64,000 nt of DNA, taken from a bacterium. GTDB lineage: Bacteria; Armatimonadota; JACIXR01. The notes beneath the pieces were generated by a model. It made no database searches. It was not told the origin of the DNA and saw only the letters and a program-made list of their open reading frames with translations. Below are positions 43,998-53,751 of the stretch, one piece after another. The translations under genes were made by a program, and so were the position numbers. How positions within the stretch are numbered: position 1 is the first letter of the stretch; every line of letters starts with the position of its first letter. The stretch is taken from NCBI GenBank assembly GCA_014360495.1, contig JACIXR010000009.1, positions 62,001-126,000 of the forward strand. Reading direction: 5' to 3'.

Positions 43998-44082
43998 TTG
44001 AACTCACCTCTGTGATAGATTTACTATATTTTGTGTTCATGGAAAAAATAGTCAATACCTTGTATATTTGGAAGCTCTTAAA

Positions 44083-44285
44083 AGGCTTTCCTTAAAGAAA
44101 GCCTCGCAATTAGAAAGATGTAAGGTGAACGAATCAGCCCTTTTGTTATTGCGAGATATAGCTAAGCAATCGCTTTTTGCCCTTTTCTTTAAAACACGAG
44201 ATTGCCACGGGCTCCCTGCGGGAGCTCTCGTAATGAAAAAATGGAGATTGCCATTCCTCTTGCTATGGGAAAGTCTTGCAACTTA
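44083..44285. repeat. Cluster of palindromic repeats in a 450-base intergenic gap
   Basis: AGGCTTTC-CTTAAA-GAAAGCCT followed by CGCAAT (44083-44110), GAGATTGCCACGGGCTCCC with GGGAGCTCTCGTAATG (44198-44235) and GAGATTGCCATTCC with GGAAAGTCTTGCAAC (44244-44282). Read together these are three copies of the family in 200 bases. The rest of 43998-44451 holds no gene that I recognise. Confidence 0.75.
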
Positions 44286-44409
44286 GTTGCATTGTTGGAA
44301 ATCCGCTCTCTTGTCTTTTAATCAACTCAGGAAAAGATTGCTTCTCCATTGGTAAGGAATTTCTATAATTTTGTAAAAAAGTAAATCTTTCCGCGATCAT
44401 TCATACCTC

Positions 44410-44438
44410 TTCCAATTCTCTTGGAAATTCCTTATAAT
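44410..44438 (+). promoter_or_regulatory. Promoter of the 489-residue membrane protein gene
   Basis: Weak TTCCAA (44410-44415), 17 bases, perfect TATAAT (44433-44438). The ATG at 44452 is 13 bases further, so the leader would be only about 6 bases long. Confidence 0.5.
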
Positions 44439-44451
44439 CCAAATTGAAAAG

Positions 44452-45921
44452 ATGAAGATTCTCAAAAAAGGCAGAAGCGAAGAGGAAATAATAGCGAGCT
44501 TCCATCAACCCAGTGAGGGGGATAAAATCGCCCTCCTTATTGCTGTTTTCCTCTTATCAGGACTCTTGATTATCCTCATCCTACTCTTCTCAATGGACTC
44601 CCTTCTCCGTTTTCTCTCCCCTTCATTGCTCATCTTGTTTATTGCTTCTCTCTTCTGCATCTTACTATACATCGGCTTCTGCTTCGTGGATAAAGCGAAA
44701 ATAGGGTATAGTTTGGTACTCACAAATAAAAGAATAAAATATCGCAAATCCTCTATGGATTACGATAAAGTTAAAGGCATTTATTACTGTCCGCATAAGA
44801 GGGAGGAAAGGTTCATCATCGGCTACCTATCACAAGGCTTAGCTCTTGTCTCACGCTACCTATCCCACGGCTTCGCCCTCGTCTCAATTTCGCCCGAAGA
44901 TTTGAGGGAGCTCCTCGGGCAAAATAAAGAAGAGATTGCAAATCGCCAGAAATTGATATTGATAAAAGACGGTCTCTTTTTTATCCCCATGGATATTGAG
45001 CGTCTTCCTGAACTTTTAAAGATGCTCTCTCGCTACATTCCTCAGGCGGAACTCGACCTTGAAACCTTCCTCTTCAAAGATGTATGTGAGGGAGGCTACT
45101 TGCTGGCGAATTCAAGCGACCTATTTCAAGCGGAGATTTACGATGGGAAAAGCTCCTTGCCTGCTCTCCACAATTTTTTCCTCGGTTTAAGAGACCTACT
45201 GCGTTTCAATCTCAGCTCAGCCTATCAGAAATTGAACAGAGCTTTCTCCTATGGGGAGTTGAGGGCGAGGCCATATCTCGCTTTAACCCAGTATCTCCTC
45301 CAGAAATACGACGAATGCATCTCGCTTCTAACTCATGCCTCCCCTGCTCTTAACGCGGGAGAAAGGCTAATACTCGCTTCTTCCCTTGCGAAGCAAGGGA
45401 GATGGGAAGCAGTTAGGGAGATGATAGAGGAGCTCCCTCAGGGATTCAGCCAGCGTTTCCAGCTCGGCTATCTCTGTGCAAAAGGGAATTGGCAAAGGCT
45501 TATTGAATTAGGGGCAAAACAAAAGGATGGAGTATCTTTGAATCTCTGTCTGAATTGTGCCAGGCAACTTCTCCTAAAGGGACCAATTAAACCCCCAATG
45601 GAAAAAGTTCCGTCTCCTCCACGAGTTAGTTGGAGATACTATCTTGGATACTTATTGACCATCTTAAGCGGTGCTGCCCTCGCCTTGCTCAAAAGCTGGC
45701 ATAAGGGCTTTGGTGTCCTCCTCTATTTCCTTGGGTTATTCCTTCTTGAGTGGTTGCCAAGGAAATATATGACGAAGGAGCTTTTCATCTATTTAATATA
45801 TCAACTCAACCTCAAATTCGCCTCTCCCTACTGGTGCACTTACGCCTATCTTGAGGAGCTTGAGATAGGAAAGAAGGAAAAATCTTTGCAAAAAGGAGGC
45901 TTGGAAAGTGAGCGAGGATAA
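44452..45921 (+). CDS. Membrane protein of unknown function with TPR-like middle
   Basis: A 489-residue protein. Two transmembrane helices near residues 25-48 and 55-82 are followed by LVLTNKRIKYRKSSMDYDKV, which resembles the start of a bacterial PH-like domain. Residues about 230-375 are helical repeats (LRFNLSSAYQKLNRAFSYG; LILASSLAKQGRWEAVREMI), TPR-like in spacing. Two more transmembrane helices are near 400-445. The stop overlaps the start of the DegT aminotransferase gene by 14 bases. No family name can be given; an envelope assembly or stress-sensing role is only a guess. Confidence 0.65.
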   Translation: MKILKKGRSEEEIIASFHQPSEGDKIALLIAVFLLSGLLIILILLFSMDSLLRFLSPSLLILFIASLFCILLYIGFCFVDKAKIGYSLVLTNKRIKYRKSSMDYDKVKGIYYCPHKREERFIIGYLSQGLALVSRYLSHGFALVSISPEDLRELLGQNKEEIANRQKLILIKDGLFFIPMDIERLPELLKMLSRYIPQAELDLETFLFKDVCEGGYLLANSSDLFQAEIYDGKSSLPALHNFFLGLRDLLRFNLSSAYQKLNRAFSYGELRARPYLALTQYLLQKYDECISLLTHASPALNAGERLILASSLAKQGRWEAVREMIEELPQGFSQRFQLGYLCAKGNWQRLIELGAKQKDGVSLNLCLNCARQLLLKGPIKPPMEKVPSPPRVSWRYYLGYLLTILSGAALALLKSWHKGFGVLLYFLGLFLLEWLPRKYMTKELFIYLIYQLNLKFASPYWCTYAYLEELEIGKKEKSLQKGGLESERG

Positions 45922-47158
45922 GCTTGCTATTGATGGAGGTCCCAAAGCAAGGGAGAAACCCTTTCCTCCCCGCTTCCTCATAGGTGAGGAAGAAAGGGAA
46001 GCCATTCTCTCCTATCTTGACAGAGTGATAGCAACAGGGGAGGGAATCGTTTACAATGGTCCCGAGGAGGAAGCCTATTGCAAGGAATTCGCCGATTTTC
46101 TCGGTGGTGGGTATGCTGACGCTGTAAGCTCGGGAACCGCAGCTCTCTTCGTTGCCCTCCATGCCCTCAATCCCGAGCCATTCAGCGAGGTAATCGTTAG
46201 CGCAGTAACCGACCCCGGCGGCATGATGCCAATAGTCTTCCTCAACTGCATCCCCGTAATAGCCGATACCGCTCCAAACAGCTATAATACCTCCGCTGAG
46301 GAAATTGAAAAGCTCATCTCACCTCTAACCTCTGCAATAGTGGTCGCCCACATTGGCGGTGAGCCAGCGGATATTGAAAACATCGTGAAAATAGCAAGGA
46401 AACATAATATTCCCGTAATTGAGGATTGTGCCCAATCCCATGGTGCAAGACTTAATGGCAAATATCTGGGGACTTTCGGCGATATAAGCGTTTTCTCAAC
46501 TATGTTCGGCAAGCACTACTGCACGGGTGGGCAAGGAGGAATCCTTTTCACGAAGGACGAAGAGCTTTATTGGAAGATAAGAAGAAGCGCTGATAGGGGA
46601 AAGCCCTTTGGACTTCCTCCCGGTTCAACAAATGTAATCGCATCTTTAAATTTCAATTTGGATGAGCTTTCTTGCGTCATTGGGAGGGTGCAGTTGAGGA
46701 AATTGCCCAAAATTGTGGAGAAAAGGAGGGAAATCGTAGAGAGGATAAAGGAAGAGATTGAGGATTTGGAGACAATTTCCGTTCCCGCTTGTCTCCCTGG
46801 GGCTGAGCCGAGCTATTGGTTCTTGAGGATTCGCTTTCATAAAGAGAGATGCAAGGTGGATAAAGAAAAGTTCTGCCAGGCTCTCATTGCGGAGGGATTG
46901 CCAATCACTCCCTCCTATATATCTGCCCTTCCCCATTTGATGGATTGGTTCAAGAATCGTTCTGTATTTGGGACATCAGGTTATCCGTGGGCATGCCCCG
47001 ATTATAACGGAGACCCCAATAGGGAATTCCTCACTCCAAACGCCTTGGAGGCGATAAAGAACCATTTCAATGTGGCGATTCACGAAAGCTGGGGGGAGGA
47101 AGAAGTGAGGGATATAATCAAGGGTTTGAGGAAGGTTTCAAAGGCTTTTGCCTTATGA
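45908..47158 (+). CDS. DegT/DnrJ/EryC1/StrS family PLP aminotransferase
   Basis: A 416-residue sugar aminotransferase-type enzyme. YADAVSSGTAALFVALHAL binds the cofactor phosphate, VPVIEDCAQ-type IPVIEDCAQSHGARLNGK carries the Asp/Gln pair, and FSTMFGKHYCTGGQGG has the Schiff-base Lys. Family members aminate keto sugars for surface polysaccharides or antibiotics, or act in related dehydration. The gene uses a GTG start behind AAAAAGGAGG and overlaps the upstream membrane protein. No nucleotide-sugar genes are beside it, so its substrate is open. Confidence 0.87.
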   Translation: MSEDKLAIDGGPKAREKPFPPRFLIGEEEREAILSYLDRVIATGEGIVYNGPEEEAYCKEFADFLGGGYADAVSSGTAALFVALHALNPEPFSEVIVSAVTDPGGMMPIVFLNCIPVIADTAPNSYNTSAEEIEKLISPLTSAIVVAHIGGEPADIENIVKIARKHNIPVIEDCAQSHGARLNGKYLGTFGDISVFSTMFGKHYCTGGQGGILFTKDEELYWKIRRSADRGKPFGLPPGSTNVIASLNFNLDELSCVIGRVQLRKLPKIVEKRREIVERIKEEIEDLETISVPACLPGAEPSYWFLRIRFHKERCKVDKEKFCQALIAEGLPITPSYISALPHLMDWFKNRSVFGTSGYPWACPDYNGDPNREFLTPNALEAIKNHFNVAIHESWGEEEVRDIIKGLRKVSKAFAL

Positions 47159-47326
47159 TAAGCGTTTTTATCTCCCTTCACCTCGCTACAACTCGTTCTT
47201 CATTTGCGGGAGGACGAATCCCTCTATGAAGAGGCAGGCACATTATAAAATTATCAAAGATGAATTAAAGAATAAGCATCATCTTGCTTTCCTACCATAC
47301 ACTTTTGGAGTAGAATTTAATGATTT

Positions 47327-49402
47327 ATGAAGCGGCTGATAATTCTCTTATTCATCGCCTCATTACTTCTCGCCAAAAGGGTAGTTGTTGTCTCTTTTCC
47401 AGGGATAACCCTTGAGGATGTCCTTGGGAAAGGGTTGAGAAACATTGAATATATAATGGAAAACGGAGCAATAGGGCTTGCTAATTGTAAGTTGAACAAG
47501 CGCTACCCTTGCGAATCGGCTTATCTTTCAATGGGAAGCGCTCGCAGGCTTGTCCCCAAAGAGGAAGCTCGCCTCTGCCTTTCCCCAAACGAAATGTTTC
47601 AAGGTGAGAAGGCAAGCGATGTTTTCTTGAGAAATTGGGGGGTTCAGTCTCCTCCTAATTCCCTTATCCATATCGGCTTCCCCTACATAGTTAACAGCAA
47701 CTCTTCCCTTAAAGGGAAAGCAAATTATCATCTTTTGGGAGATTTGCTCCAAGAGAAGGGAGTGAAGGTAATCCTTTTAGGGAATGCCGATACTGTTAGC
47801 GGGATTCATAGAGAGGCAAGCTGCGTGCTCCTGAATTCAAGGGGGATAATCAGAGAAGGAGAGGTTGATAGCAATTTAGTGAAACCAGACCCCTTCTTCC
47901 CAGGTGGACTCCGCACTAACTTCTCTTCTTTAAAAGAGAAATTGAAAGGTTATCTTTTACAAGACAATGTCTTCATCTTGGTGGAAACGGGAGATTCCCT
48001 CCGAGTTGACCTCCAATATCCTTACATAAGCCAGGCGATGCGCGCTACCTTCATAGGAAGGATTCTTAAAGATGTTGACGACTTGATAGGGTTTATAATC
48101 ACCTGTTTGAGGAAGGATGATTTACTCATCCTCATTTCTCCCTATCCCGGAATGTTCTCCTTGAGTAAAGGCTTCACTCTATCTCCCATCATTTTTTCTG
48201 GCGCTGAGATGAAGGGATTGCTGACATCCAAGACGACCAAGACGATTGGCGTAGTTTCTCTTTACGATTTCCCGCCCACAATTCTCTCCTTCTTCTGTGG
48301 TAGCGAGCGTCTCTATTTGGGGAGAAAGGTTGTGGCTAAGCCAGTGGAAGGACAGGTTGAAAGACTCCGACAAATTCGCAGGGAGAGCCAGCGCAGTTGG
48401 ACAATCCATAGAATTATAAGCGGTAACATAATAGGTTTAACGGTAGGCTTCTTTCTATTAGCCTTCTTTCTTCCTATTTTCTTCCCTGGATTTCGCTATT
48501 TCTCCCTCTTCCCCTTTATCCTTCCTCTTGGCTTGCTCATCCTTTCTCCTTTTCCTCTCAGTGGACTTCAACTCTCCATCTTCCTCCCTCTACTGTTAAT
48601 CCTCATTTTCTTTTTGTGTCTTCTCAAGCCTCAAAAAGCCTTGCTCTATATCTCCCTCGCCTTATCTTTCCTCATACTTTTAGACATACTTCGGGGTGGG
48701 AAGCTAATGGGTGTATCAGGAATTGGGCATGCAGTTGAGGAAGGGGCTCGTTATTACGGAATTGGAAATGAGTTCGCTGGATTGGTAGTGGGCTGCTTGC
48801 TACTTTTAAGCTATTATCACCAAAGATTTTTAGGAATCCTGATAGCTTGGGTTGTTTTTTCTCTTCTCATAGGTGCTCCCTGGTGGGGAGCGAACTGGGG
48901 AGGTTTTCTCACGGCTATATCGGCTTTCTCTTATTTCCTATTATCTGAAGTGAAAAGGAAAAGGGAATTTTACATTTATGTTTTCGTTTTTTTCCTCGCC
49001 TTGTTCTCTTTTCCCATCGCCTTTGATATATTCGCCAAAAGCACTCATATAGGATTGGCTTTCAGAGAACTGCTTCTCGGCAGGGTGGGGGATTTGCTCG
49101 AATTGGTTCAAAGGAAGGTTATGACTAATGTCAAGCTTCTGCGCTTCAGCGACTGGACGATGCCTTTGGTAGTTCAAATCGTCCTCCTTCTAATCCACTA
49201 TATAATCAGCTATATAATTCCAAAGAAAAAAGCCTCAGGCTGGTTTAAAGCGGTCTTTCTCTCTTTGCTCATCGCTTTCGCCTTCAATGATTCTGGTGTG
49301 GTGGCAAGTGTGTTCTTGCTAATCCCCATTACATCGTTGATTCTATTAGAGGAAATACCAATAGAAAAAATAAAAAGAGATCTGCTTGGCTTTAAGGGTT
49401 AG
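47327..49402 (+). CDS. Large membrane protein of unknown function (periplasmic N-half, polytopic C-half)
   Basis: A 691-residue protein. A signal or anchor helix (residues 1-17) is followed by an extracytoplasmic domain of about 340 residues that has an alkaline-phosphatase-like feel (VVVVSFPGITLEDVL, LLISPYPGMF, SLYDFPPTILSFF) but lacks the metal-binding DxxxDHG motifs, so an enzymatic role is unproven. From about residue 365 there are roughly ten transmembrane helices. VVGCLLLLSYYHQRF and GAPWWGANWGGFLTA are notable conserved-looking stretches. The ATG lacks a ribosome site; a TAGAAT at 47311-47316 may be its -10. It converges on the M48 protease gene. Confidence 0.7.
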   Translation: MKRLIILLFIASLLLAKRVVVVSFPGITLEDVLGKGLRNIEYIMENGAIGLANCKLNKRYPCESAYLSMGSARRLVPKEEARLCLSPNEMFQGEKASDVFLRNWGVQSPPNSLIHIGFPYIVNSNSSLKGKANYHLLGDLLQEKGVKVILLGNADTVSGIHREASCVLLNSRGIIREGEVDSNLVKPDPFFPGGLRTNFSSLKEKLKGYLLQDNVFILVETGDSLRVDLQYPYISQAMRATFIGRILKDVDDLIGFIITCLRKDDLLILISPYPGMFSLSKGFTLSPIIFSGAEMKGLLTSKTTKTIGVVSLYDFPPTILSFFCGSERLYLGRKVVAKPVEGQVERLRQIRRESQRSWTIHRIISGNIIGLTVGFFLLAFFLPIFFPGFRYFSLFPFILPLGLLILSPFPLSGLQLSIFLPLLLILIFFLCLLKPQKALLYISLALSFLILLDILRGGKLMGVSGIGHAVEEGARYYGIGNEFAGLVVGCLLLLSYYHQRFLGILIAWVVFSLLIGAPWWGANWGGFLTAISAFSYFLLSEVKRKREFYIYVFVFFLALFSFPIAFDIFAKSTHIGLAFRELLLGRVGDLLELVQRKVMTNVKLLRFSDWTMPLVVQIVLLLIHYIISYIIPKKKASGWFKAVFLSLLIAFAFNDSGVVASVFLLIPITSLILLEEIPIEKIKRDLLGFKG

Positions 49403-49424
49403 CAAGGCGAAAGTAATGAAGCAT

Positions 49425-50519
49425 TCAGTAAATCTGGTTTAGGAATTCCTGGAGAAGGCGGTGGCGGATGTTTCCCGCTATCGTCTCGGCAAAAGCGAAT
49501 GTATCTTGACGCCTATCCGGAAGCATATCAGGGGAAATCTCTATCAGAACAATTCCTCTTGCCACAACCGCTGAGTTTCCGTTCGGTAATCTTCTTGCCC
49601 CTATCTCCCAAACTTTAAGTTCTTTATCTAATAAATTATCAAGCGTTTCAGCCATCTTTCCCGCCGCCTGAGCACCGGTCGCGCTTGGAAGCTGGACTAT
49701 TAATTGCTTATCTATATACACGGCAACGCTGTCACCCATATGCTGAAGCCGAACAACGAATAACCCAGCTGCTCTTCTTCTGTTTATCTCCACTGATGAG
49801 GACTTGAGAAAAGAAAGAAGTTTGGAAACTCTTTCCTTCGCATATGGATGGGTTTGCAGAATGCCCAACTCTTGCTTAACACCCCTCTCCTCCATCCTTG
49901 CAAGCTTCTCAAGGAATGTCAATATCCCAGCAGGATTATATTTCCCCGTTTTTATGAGGTATTGTGCACCCGATAAATCAGCGTCCTCCTCCAGAGTTTG
50001 CCCGTAGCTGTGCATCTTCGCTATCTCTATCAACTGAAGACCGAGGTATATATTCTCAAAGTCGTTTCCTTTGGCTCCCAATAGGGCAGCTAACAAGAAG
50101 GGGGCGATTTGCTTTTCTGTTTTAGCCTGTTGTTCAGCTAATTTGATGAAGTGGTGGCGGGCTGCGTGGGCTATTTCATGCGCTATAACACCAGCAAGCT
50201 CGTCATCAGTGCTGACGAAGGAAAGAAGACCGGTAGTGAGATAAACGAAGCCTCCAGGTAGGGTAAATGCGTTTATCTCATCGGAGACAATGACTTTAAA
50301 TGTCCAAGGAAGAGAAGGGTCCTCCGATACCGCAGCCAGTGTTTTCCCTATCTTGTCTACTTTATCCAGAATATCCTTATTGTCGTAAAGCTTATACTCC
50401 TTCTCAACCTCCAAAGCCGCCTGCTTTCCTAGCTCTATTTCTTCCTCCCGGGTGAGGGGGAAGGCGAGCAAGGAAAACAGGCTGAAAAAGAGAAATAAAA
50501 CCTTAGGGAGATTTCTCAA
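49425..50519 (-). CDS. Exported M48 family metalloprotease (BepA/LoiP-like)
   Basis: A 364-residue periplasmic protease. Residues 1-19 are a signal peptide. The zinc site is GVIAHEIAHAARHH (HExxH) and the third ligand lies in QTLEEDADLSGAQYLIKTG; AFTLPGGFVYLTTGLL precedes the site as usual for BepA-type peptidases. A C-terminal extension of about 110 residues after the catalytic domain has mixed alpha/beta character (VVRLQHMGDSVAVYID, VWEIGARRLPNGN). It probably helps outer-membrane quality control. It sits 54 bases downstream of the oxidoreductase gene on the same strand. Confidence 0.9.
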   Translation of the reverse strand: MRNLPKVLFLFFSLFSLLAFPLTREEEIELGKQAALEVEKEYKLYDNKDILDKVDKIGKTLAAVSEDPSLPWTFKVIVSDEINAFTLPGGFVYLTTGLLSFVSTDDELAGVIAHEIAHAARHHFIKLAEQQAKTEKQIAPFLLAALLGAKGNDFENIYLGLQLIEIAKMHSYGQTLEEDADLSGAQYLIKTGKYNPAGILTFLEKLARMEERGVKQELGILQTHPYAKERVSKLLSFLKSSSVEINRRRAAGLFVVRLQHMGDSVAVYIDKQLIVQLPSATGAQAAGKMAETLDNLLDKELKVWEIGARRLPNGNSAVVARGIVLIEISPDMLPDRRQDTFAFAETIAGNIRHRLLQEFLNQIY

Positions 50520-50573
50520 ATTCTCTCACTATCCCTTCAATATATTAGACGCTAAAATCTCCCTTTTGTTTCC

Positions 50574-51743
50574 CTAAAGGTCGTAATTTATCTCAACCCA
50601 TCTTTTCTCTCTGGCGCTTTTCAGAACCGCCTCCACCATCAAAATCTCGTAATGACCATCCTTGAAAGTGGGGAAATCGCAGGGGTCCTTCCTTGGGTCC
50701 TTCCCCTCAGCTATGTATCTATAAACATTGCGGAGGAAGTTCTTCAATCCATCGGGATAGCCCTCAGGATGACCACCTGGATAGTGACAGTAATCCTTCG
50801 CTTCCTTATGGAGAAGGGAAGGGTCCCGCATTAGGACCTGATTAGGCGCTTCTCTTCTACCAATCCAAAGCCTTTCCGGGTCCTCTTGGTCCCAGACGAG
50901 GGCGCATTTTGAACCCGTTATCTCTATATAAAGTCTGTTCTTTCTACCAGCGAAAACCTGGCAGACAGTGAAGACCCCCACTGCTCCTCCCTCAAAGCGG
51001 AGGAGAACGCTGGCGTAATCCTCAGTTGAAACGGGAACCTCTTCATAATCCTCTGGGGTTAGTTCCTTTCCCGCATATGTCTCTATCGGTCTTTTCGGCT
51101 TCTTCCTGGTCTTGTGGATAATCTCCATATCGGCGAAGACTTCCTTTATCTTTAATCCCGTGATGAACTGGGCGGTATCGCACCAGTGGGTGCCGATGTC
51201 CGCAACCGCCCTTGATTCTCCTCCAAGCTCCGGTTCTATTCGCCAGTTATAATCCGTATCAAGGTAAAGCCAATCCTGTTCATAGGTACCGAAAACTCCG
51301 TAAATCCTCCCCACTTCCCCTTTCTCCACCATCGCTTTTGCCTGCTGAACGAGGGGATAATGACGATAGTTGAAGTCAACTGCATTGACTAATCCCTTCT
51401 CCTGAGCGAGAAGGACGAGCTCCTTTGATTCTTGAGAATTCATCGCCAAGGGCTTTTCTGAGATTAAATGCTTACCCGCTAGAAGGCAATCCTTGCTTAT
51501 CGCGTAATGCAAATAATTGGGCGTGCAGTTATGAATTACTTCCAATTCCTTCTCTTTCTCGAGCATTTCCCGATAATCCCCATAATAGCGAGGAACACCT
51601 AATTGTTTGGCTTTCCTTTCCGCTGTTTCTAAGTCCGCTTCCGCCAAGGCAACTACTTCAACAAACCCTAATCGCCGCGCAGCTTCTATATGAGCCGGTC
51701 CGATGAAACCCGTGCCGATTATTCCGGCTTTAATAGTCCTCAT
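50574..51743 (-). CDS. Gfo/Idh/MocA family oxidoreductase
   Basis: A 389-residue NAD(P)-dependent sugar or inositol dehydrogenase. The Rossmann motif is AGIIGTGFIGPAHIEAARRLG, the EKP motif is HLISEKPLAMNSQESKE, and AVADIGTHWCDTAQF carries the catalytic-type His region. It shares only family features with the oxidoreductase at 22971. ATG 51743 is chosen over 51749 because AAGGAGG is spaced 7 to 8 bases from it. It follows the OPT-like transporter by 22 bases, suggesting it processes an imported sugar derivative. Confidence 0.88.
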   Translation of the reverse strand: MRTIKAGIIGTGFIGPAHIEAARRLGFVEVVALAEADLETAERKAKQLGVPRYYGDYREMLEKEKELEVIHNCTPNYLHYAISKDCLLAGKHLISEKPLAMNSQESKELVLLAQEKGLVNAVDFNYRHYPLVQQAKAMVEKGEVGRIYGVFGTYEQDWLYLDTDYNWRIEPELGGESRAVADIGTHWCDTAQFITGLKIKEVFADMEIIHKTRKKPKRPIETYAGKELTPEDYEEVPVSTEDYASVLLRFEGGAVGVFTVCQVFAGRKNRLYIEITGSKCALVWDQEDPERLWIGRREAPNQVLMRDPSLLHKEAKDYCHYPGGHPEGYPDGLKNFLRNVYRYIAEGKDPRKDPCDFPTFKDGHYEILMVEAVLKSAREKRWVEINYDL

Positions 51744-51765
51744 ATCCATTCCTCCTTTCCCTGAT

Positions 51766-53736
51766 TTAATAGGGCATATAACTTACAGATTTAGCTATAA
51801 GTGTCAAGGCTATACAAATCATACTTATGAGCCCAAACCCACATCCATAGCCAGCTGCCAGAACGGGAGTATAAGCACGCCATCTATGCTCTCCGAATCT
51901 CCTCGCGAAGTAATATCTCCCTAAGAGGGCGCCGATGAATATCACCAATGTATTAGCTGGCAGACCGGTAACTCCTCCAACGAAGCCGTAGAAGAACATC
52001 GGTGGGAGTCCGAAATAGCTCATAAGGATGTATATAATAAGCCCTAGCCCGAAGCTTGCGGTAATGACTTTAGGCTTTAAAGCTTTGAGGAGCCAGGCTT
52101 GCTCAGGATTTTGGTTTGCAGTCATTATGAGGGCTGAGTTCATAGCGTTGAGCGGCCACATCTTCTGAGCATAGGGATAAGCGGGGTCGGGGATTGGGCG
52201 AAGCTTCCAGATATATTGCCAATACAGGAAGGAGAAGCCGAGGATAACGAAGAACATCAAAGCTTCCGCCTTGAGAATGCTTGTGAATTTCGTTCCCGTT
52301 AGCTCTACCTCCCGGAAGAACTGGGCTGTTCCACCGTAATCAGCGAGGGGGATAGGGGCGAACCAGATATCCACTCCCTTGTATCCGCTTAAGATAATCG
52401 TCACTTCCCGGAGGTAGGGAATGCCTGGGAAGAAGCCGCCGAAGCCAATCATTCTCGCAGAGATATAGGAGTTCAATGGTGTCCATAGGAAGGCGAAGAG
52501 GACGAGTATCCATAGGGGGAATTTGGGGACAAGCTTATGGCAAATGATTACTGAGGCAAGCGTTCCTGTGAACCACATACCAATGGCTACAGCGAGGGGG
52601 AAATCGCCTCTCCCCGGTGGAGGTGCCAAGATTCCCCTTCTCTCACCACCTGCTTGTTTTCTCGCCGTAGCGAAAACCTTACCCAAGCTATAGAAGCCAA
52701 TCATGGCAACTGCGCCAGCGAAACCCGCCCCCACGCTTATCCAAACATCGAAGGCTGTAGCGAATTGAGTCCAGATTATCGTCATTCCCGGTCGCCAAGT
52801 GGGCATATAGCCCATATGGTAGATTATGGGGTTAGCTATAGCTTGACAGAGGACGGAGCCGATTAAGTTCCCCAAAACTATCGGGAAAGGCAAGACGAAA
52901 CCCGTTATGAATAGCCCTAGGTCTCCCACCAAACCTATGGGGGCGGAAGGGAGGAAGGATTCGGTGGTAGGGGTAAGGTCAATGTAAGGGATGGGGATTA
53001 ACTGGAGGGGTTTGACCATAAAGGCGCTTGAGATAGATGGGATGCCCACATAGAAGAATCCCCAGATGAGTCCCAAAACTGCTCCCGTGGAGAAAACTGG
53101 CCAGCGCCAAGTTTCCTCTTTTCTCCCAACCTCCGCGAGCGCAGTCGCTCCCGCAGCTGCTATCGGGGCAAGGGGGAAAGGCAGCCGTTCCGTATCGGAG
53201 GTTATTCTAAATAGGAAGTAACCCATCCCTATCCAGTTCAAACGCCCGATGACCTGTCCAGCGAGGAGCAAGTAGAAGGGGACGAGCCAGGCGGAATCCA
53301 AGAACGTGCGATTTATAATAGCTGGGCTATCGGGAGGTGGGACGACCCAAGTGGGAATTCTACCATAGATACCGAACTGCTTGGCTGCGGGCGAGCCGGC
53401 GAAGTATTGGTTCCAAATCCACCAGGCAAAGGGACCTCCCGCGAGGGCTGTGCCAACCATCCCCGCCAAACCACCCGCCACATAGAAAAGGATGTAAATT
53501 TCCTGCTTTTTCAGGGGGATGAAGGAGCGCCTTGCCACCTCGCTGAAAACGATAATCGTCATCCATTGGGCAGCCGCTCCAACAGCCGTTCCAGCTACCA
53601 AACCCACATAGATGGCGGCGGGCATGATGATTATGCCCACGAAGAATGTCCCTAATACCGTCTTCCAAGTAAAACCTTCTTCGTATTCTTTTATCTCACC
53701 TACTGCTTCGGGAACTTCTTCTCTCGTTACTTCCAA
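51766..53736 (-). CDS. OPT-superfamily-like transporter (DUF6785/DUF6784 type)
   Basis: A 656-residue integral membrane protein with about 14 to 16 transmembrane helices. It starts at a TTG behind AAGGAGGTG. The N-terminal part (WKTVLGTFFVGIIIMPAAIY, GTAVGAAAQWMTIIVF) and Gly-rich loops resemble OPT peptide/metal-siderophore transporters, and it matches the DUF6785/6784 proteins that I recall from Armatimonadota and Planctomycetes. It probably imports a small organic compound, possibly a glycoside or oligopeptide. It sits between the 1510-residue fusion protein and an oxidoreductase, all on one strand with gaps of 15 and 22 bases. Confidence 0.75.
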   Translation of the reverse strand: MEVTREEVPEAVGEIKEYEEGFTWKTVLGTFFVGIIIMPAAIYVGLVAGTAVGAAAQWMTIIVFSEVARRSFIPLKKQEIYILFYVAGGLAGMVGTALAGGPFAWWIWNQYFAGSPAAKQFGIYGRIPTWVVPPPDSPAIINRTFLDSAWLVPFYLLLAGQVIGRLNWIGMGYFLFRITSDTERLPFPLAPIAAAGATALAEVGRKEETWRWPVFSTGAVLGLIWGFFYVGIPSISSAFMVKPLQLIPIPYIDLTPTTESFLPSAPIGLVGDLGLFITGFVLPFPIVLGNLIGSVLCQAIANPIIYHMGYMPTWRPGMTIIWTQFATAFDVWISVGAGFAGAVAMIGFYSLGKVFATARKQAGGERRGILAPPPGRGDFPLAVAIGMWFTGTLASVIICHKLVPKFPLWILVLFAFLWTPLNSYISARMIGFGGFFPGIPYLREVTIILSGYKGVDIWFAPIPLADYGGTAQFFREVELTGTKFTSILKAEALMFFVILGFSFLYWQYIWKLRPIPDPAYPYAQKMWPLNAMNSALIMTANQNPEQAWLLKALKPKVITASFGLGLIIYILMSYFGLPPMFFYGFVGGVTGLPANTLVIFIGALLGRYYFARRFGEHRWRAYTPVLAAGYGCGFGLISMICIALTLIAKSVSYMPY

Positions 53737-53751
53737 GCGGGGTTCACCTCC

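Noticed and set aside
44068-44286. 72-residue reading frame in the repeat cluster
   Set aside because: It is made of palindromic repeat copies read in frame, with no start signal.
5112-44451. CRISPR array
   Set aside because: The intergenic repeats are palindromic, irregularly spaced and degenerate, and no cas genes are present.
47148-47330. 60-residue reading frame between the DegT and large membrane protein genes
   Set aside because: No ribosome site, low-complexity composition and no recognisable features; overlaps both neighbours.
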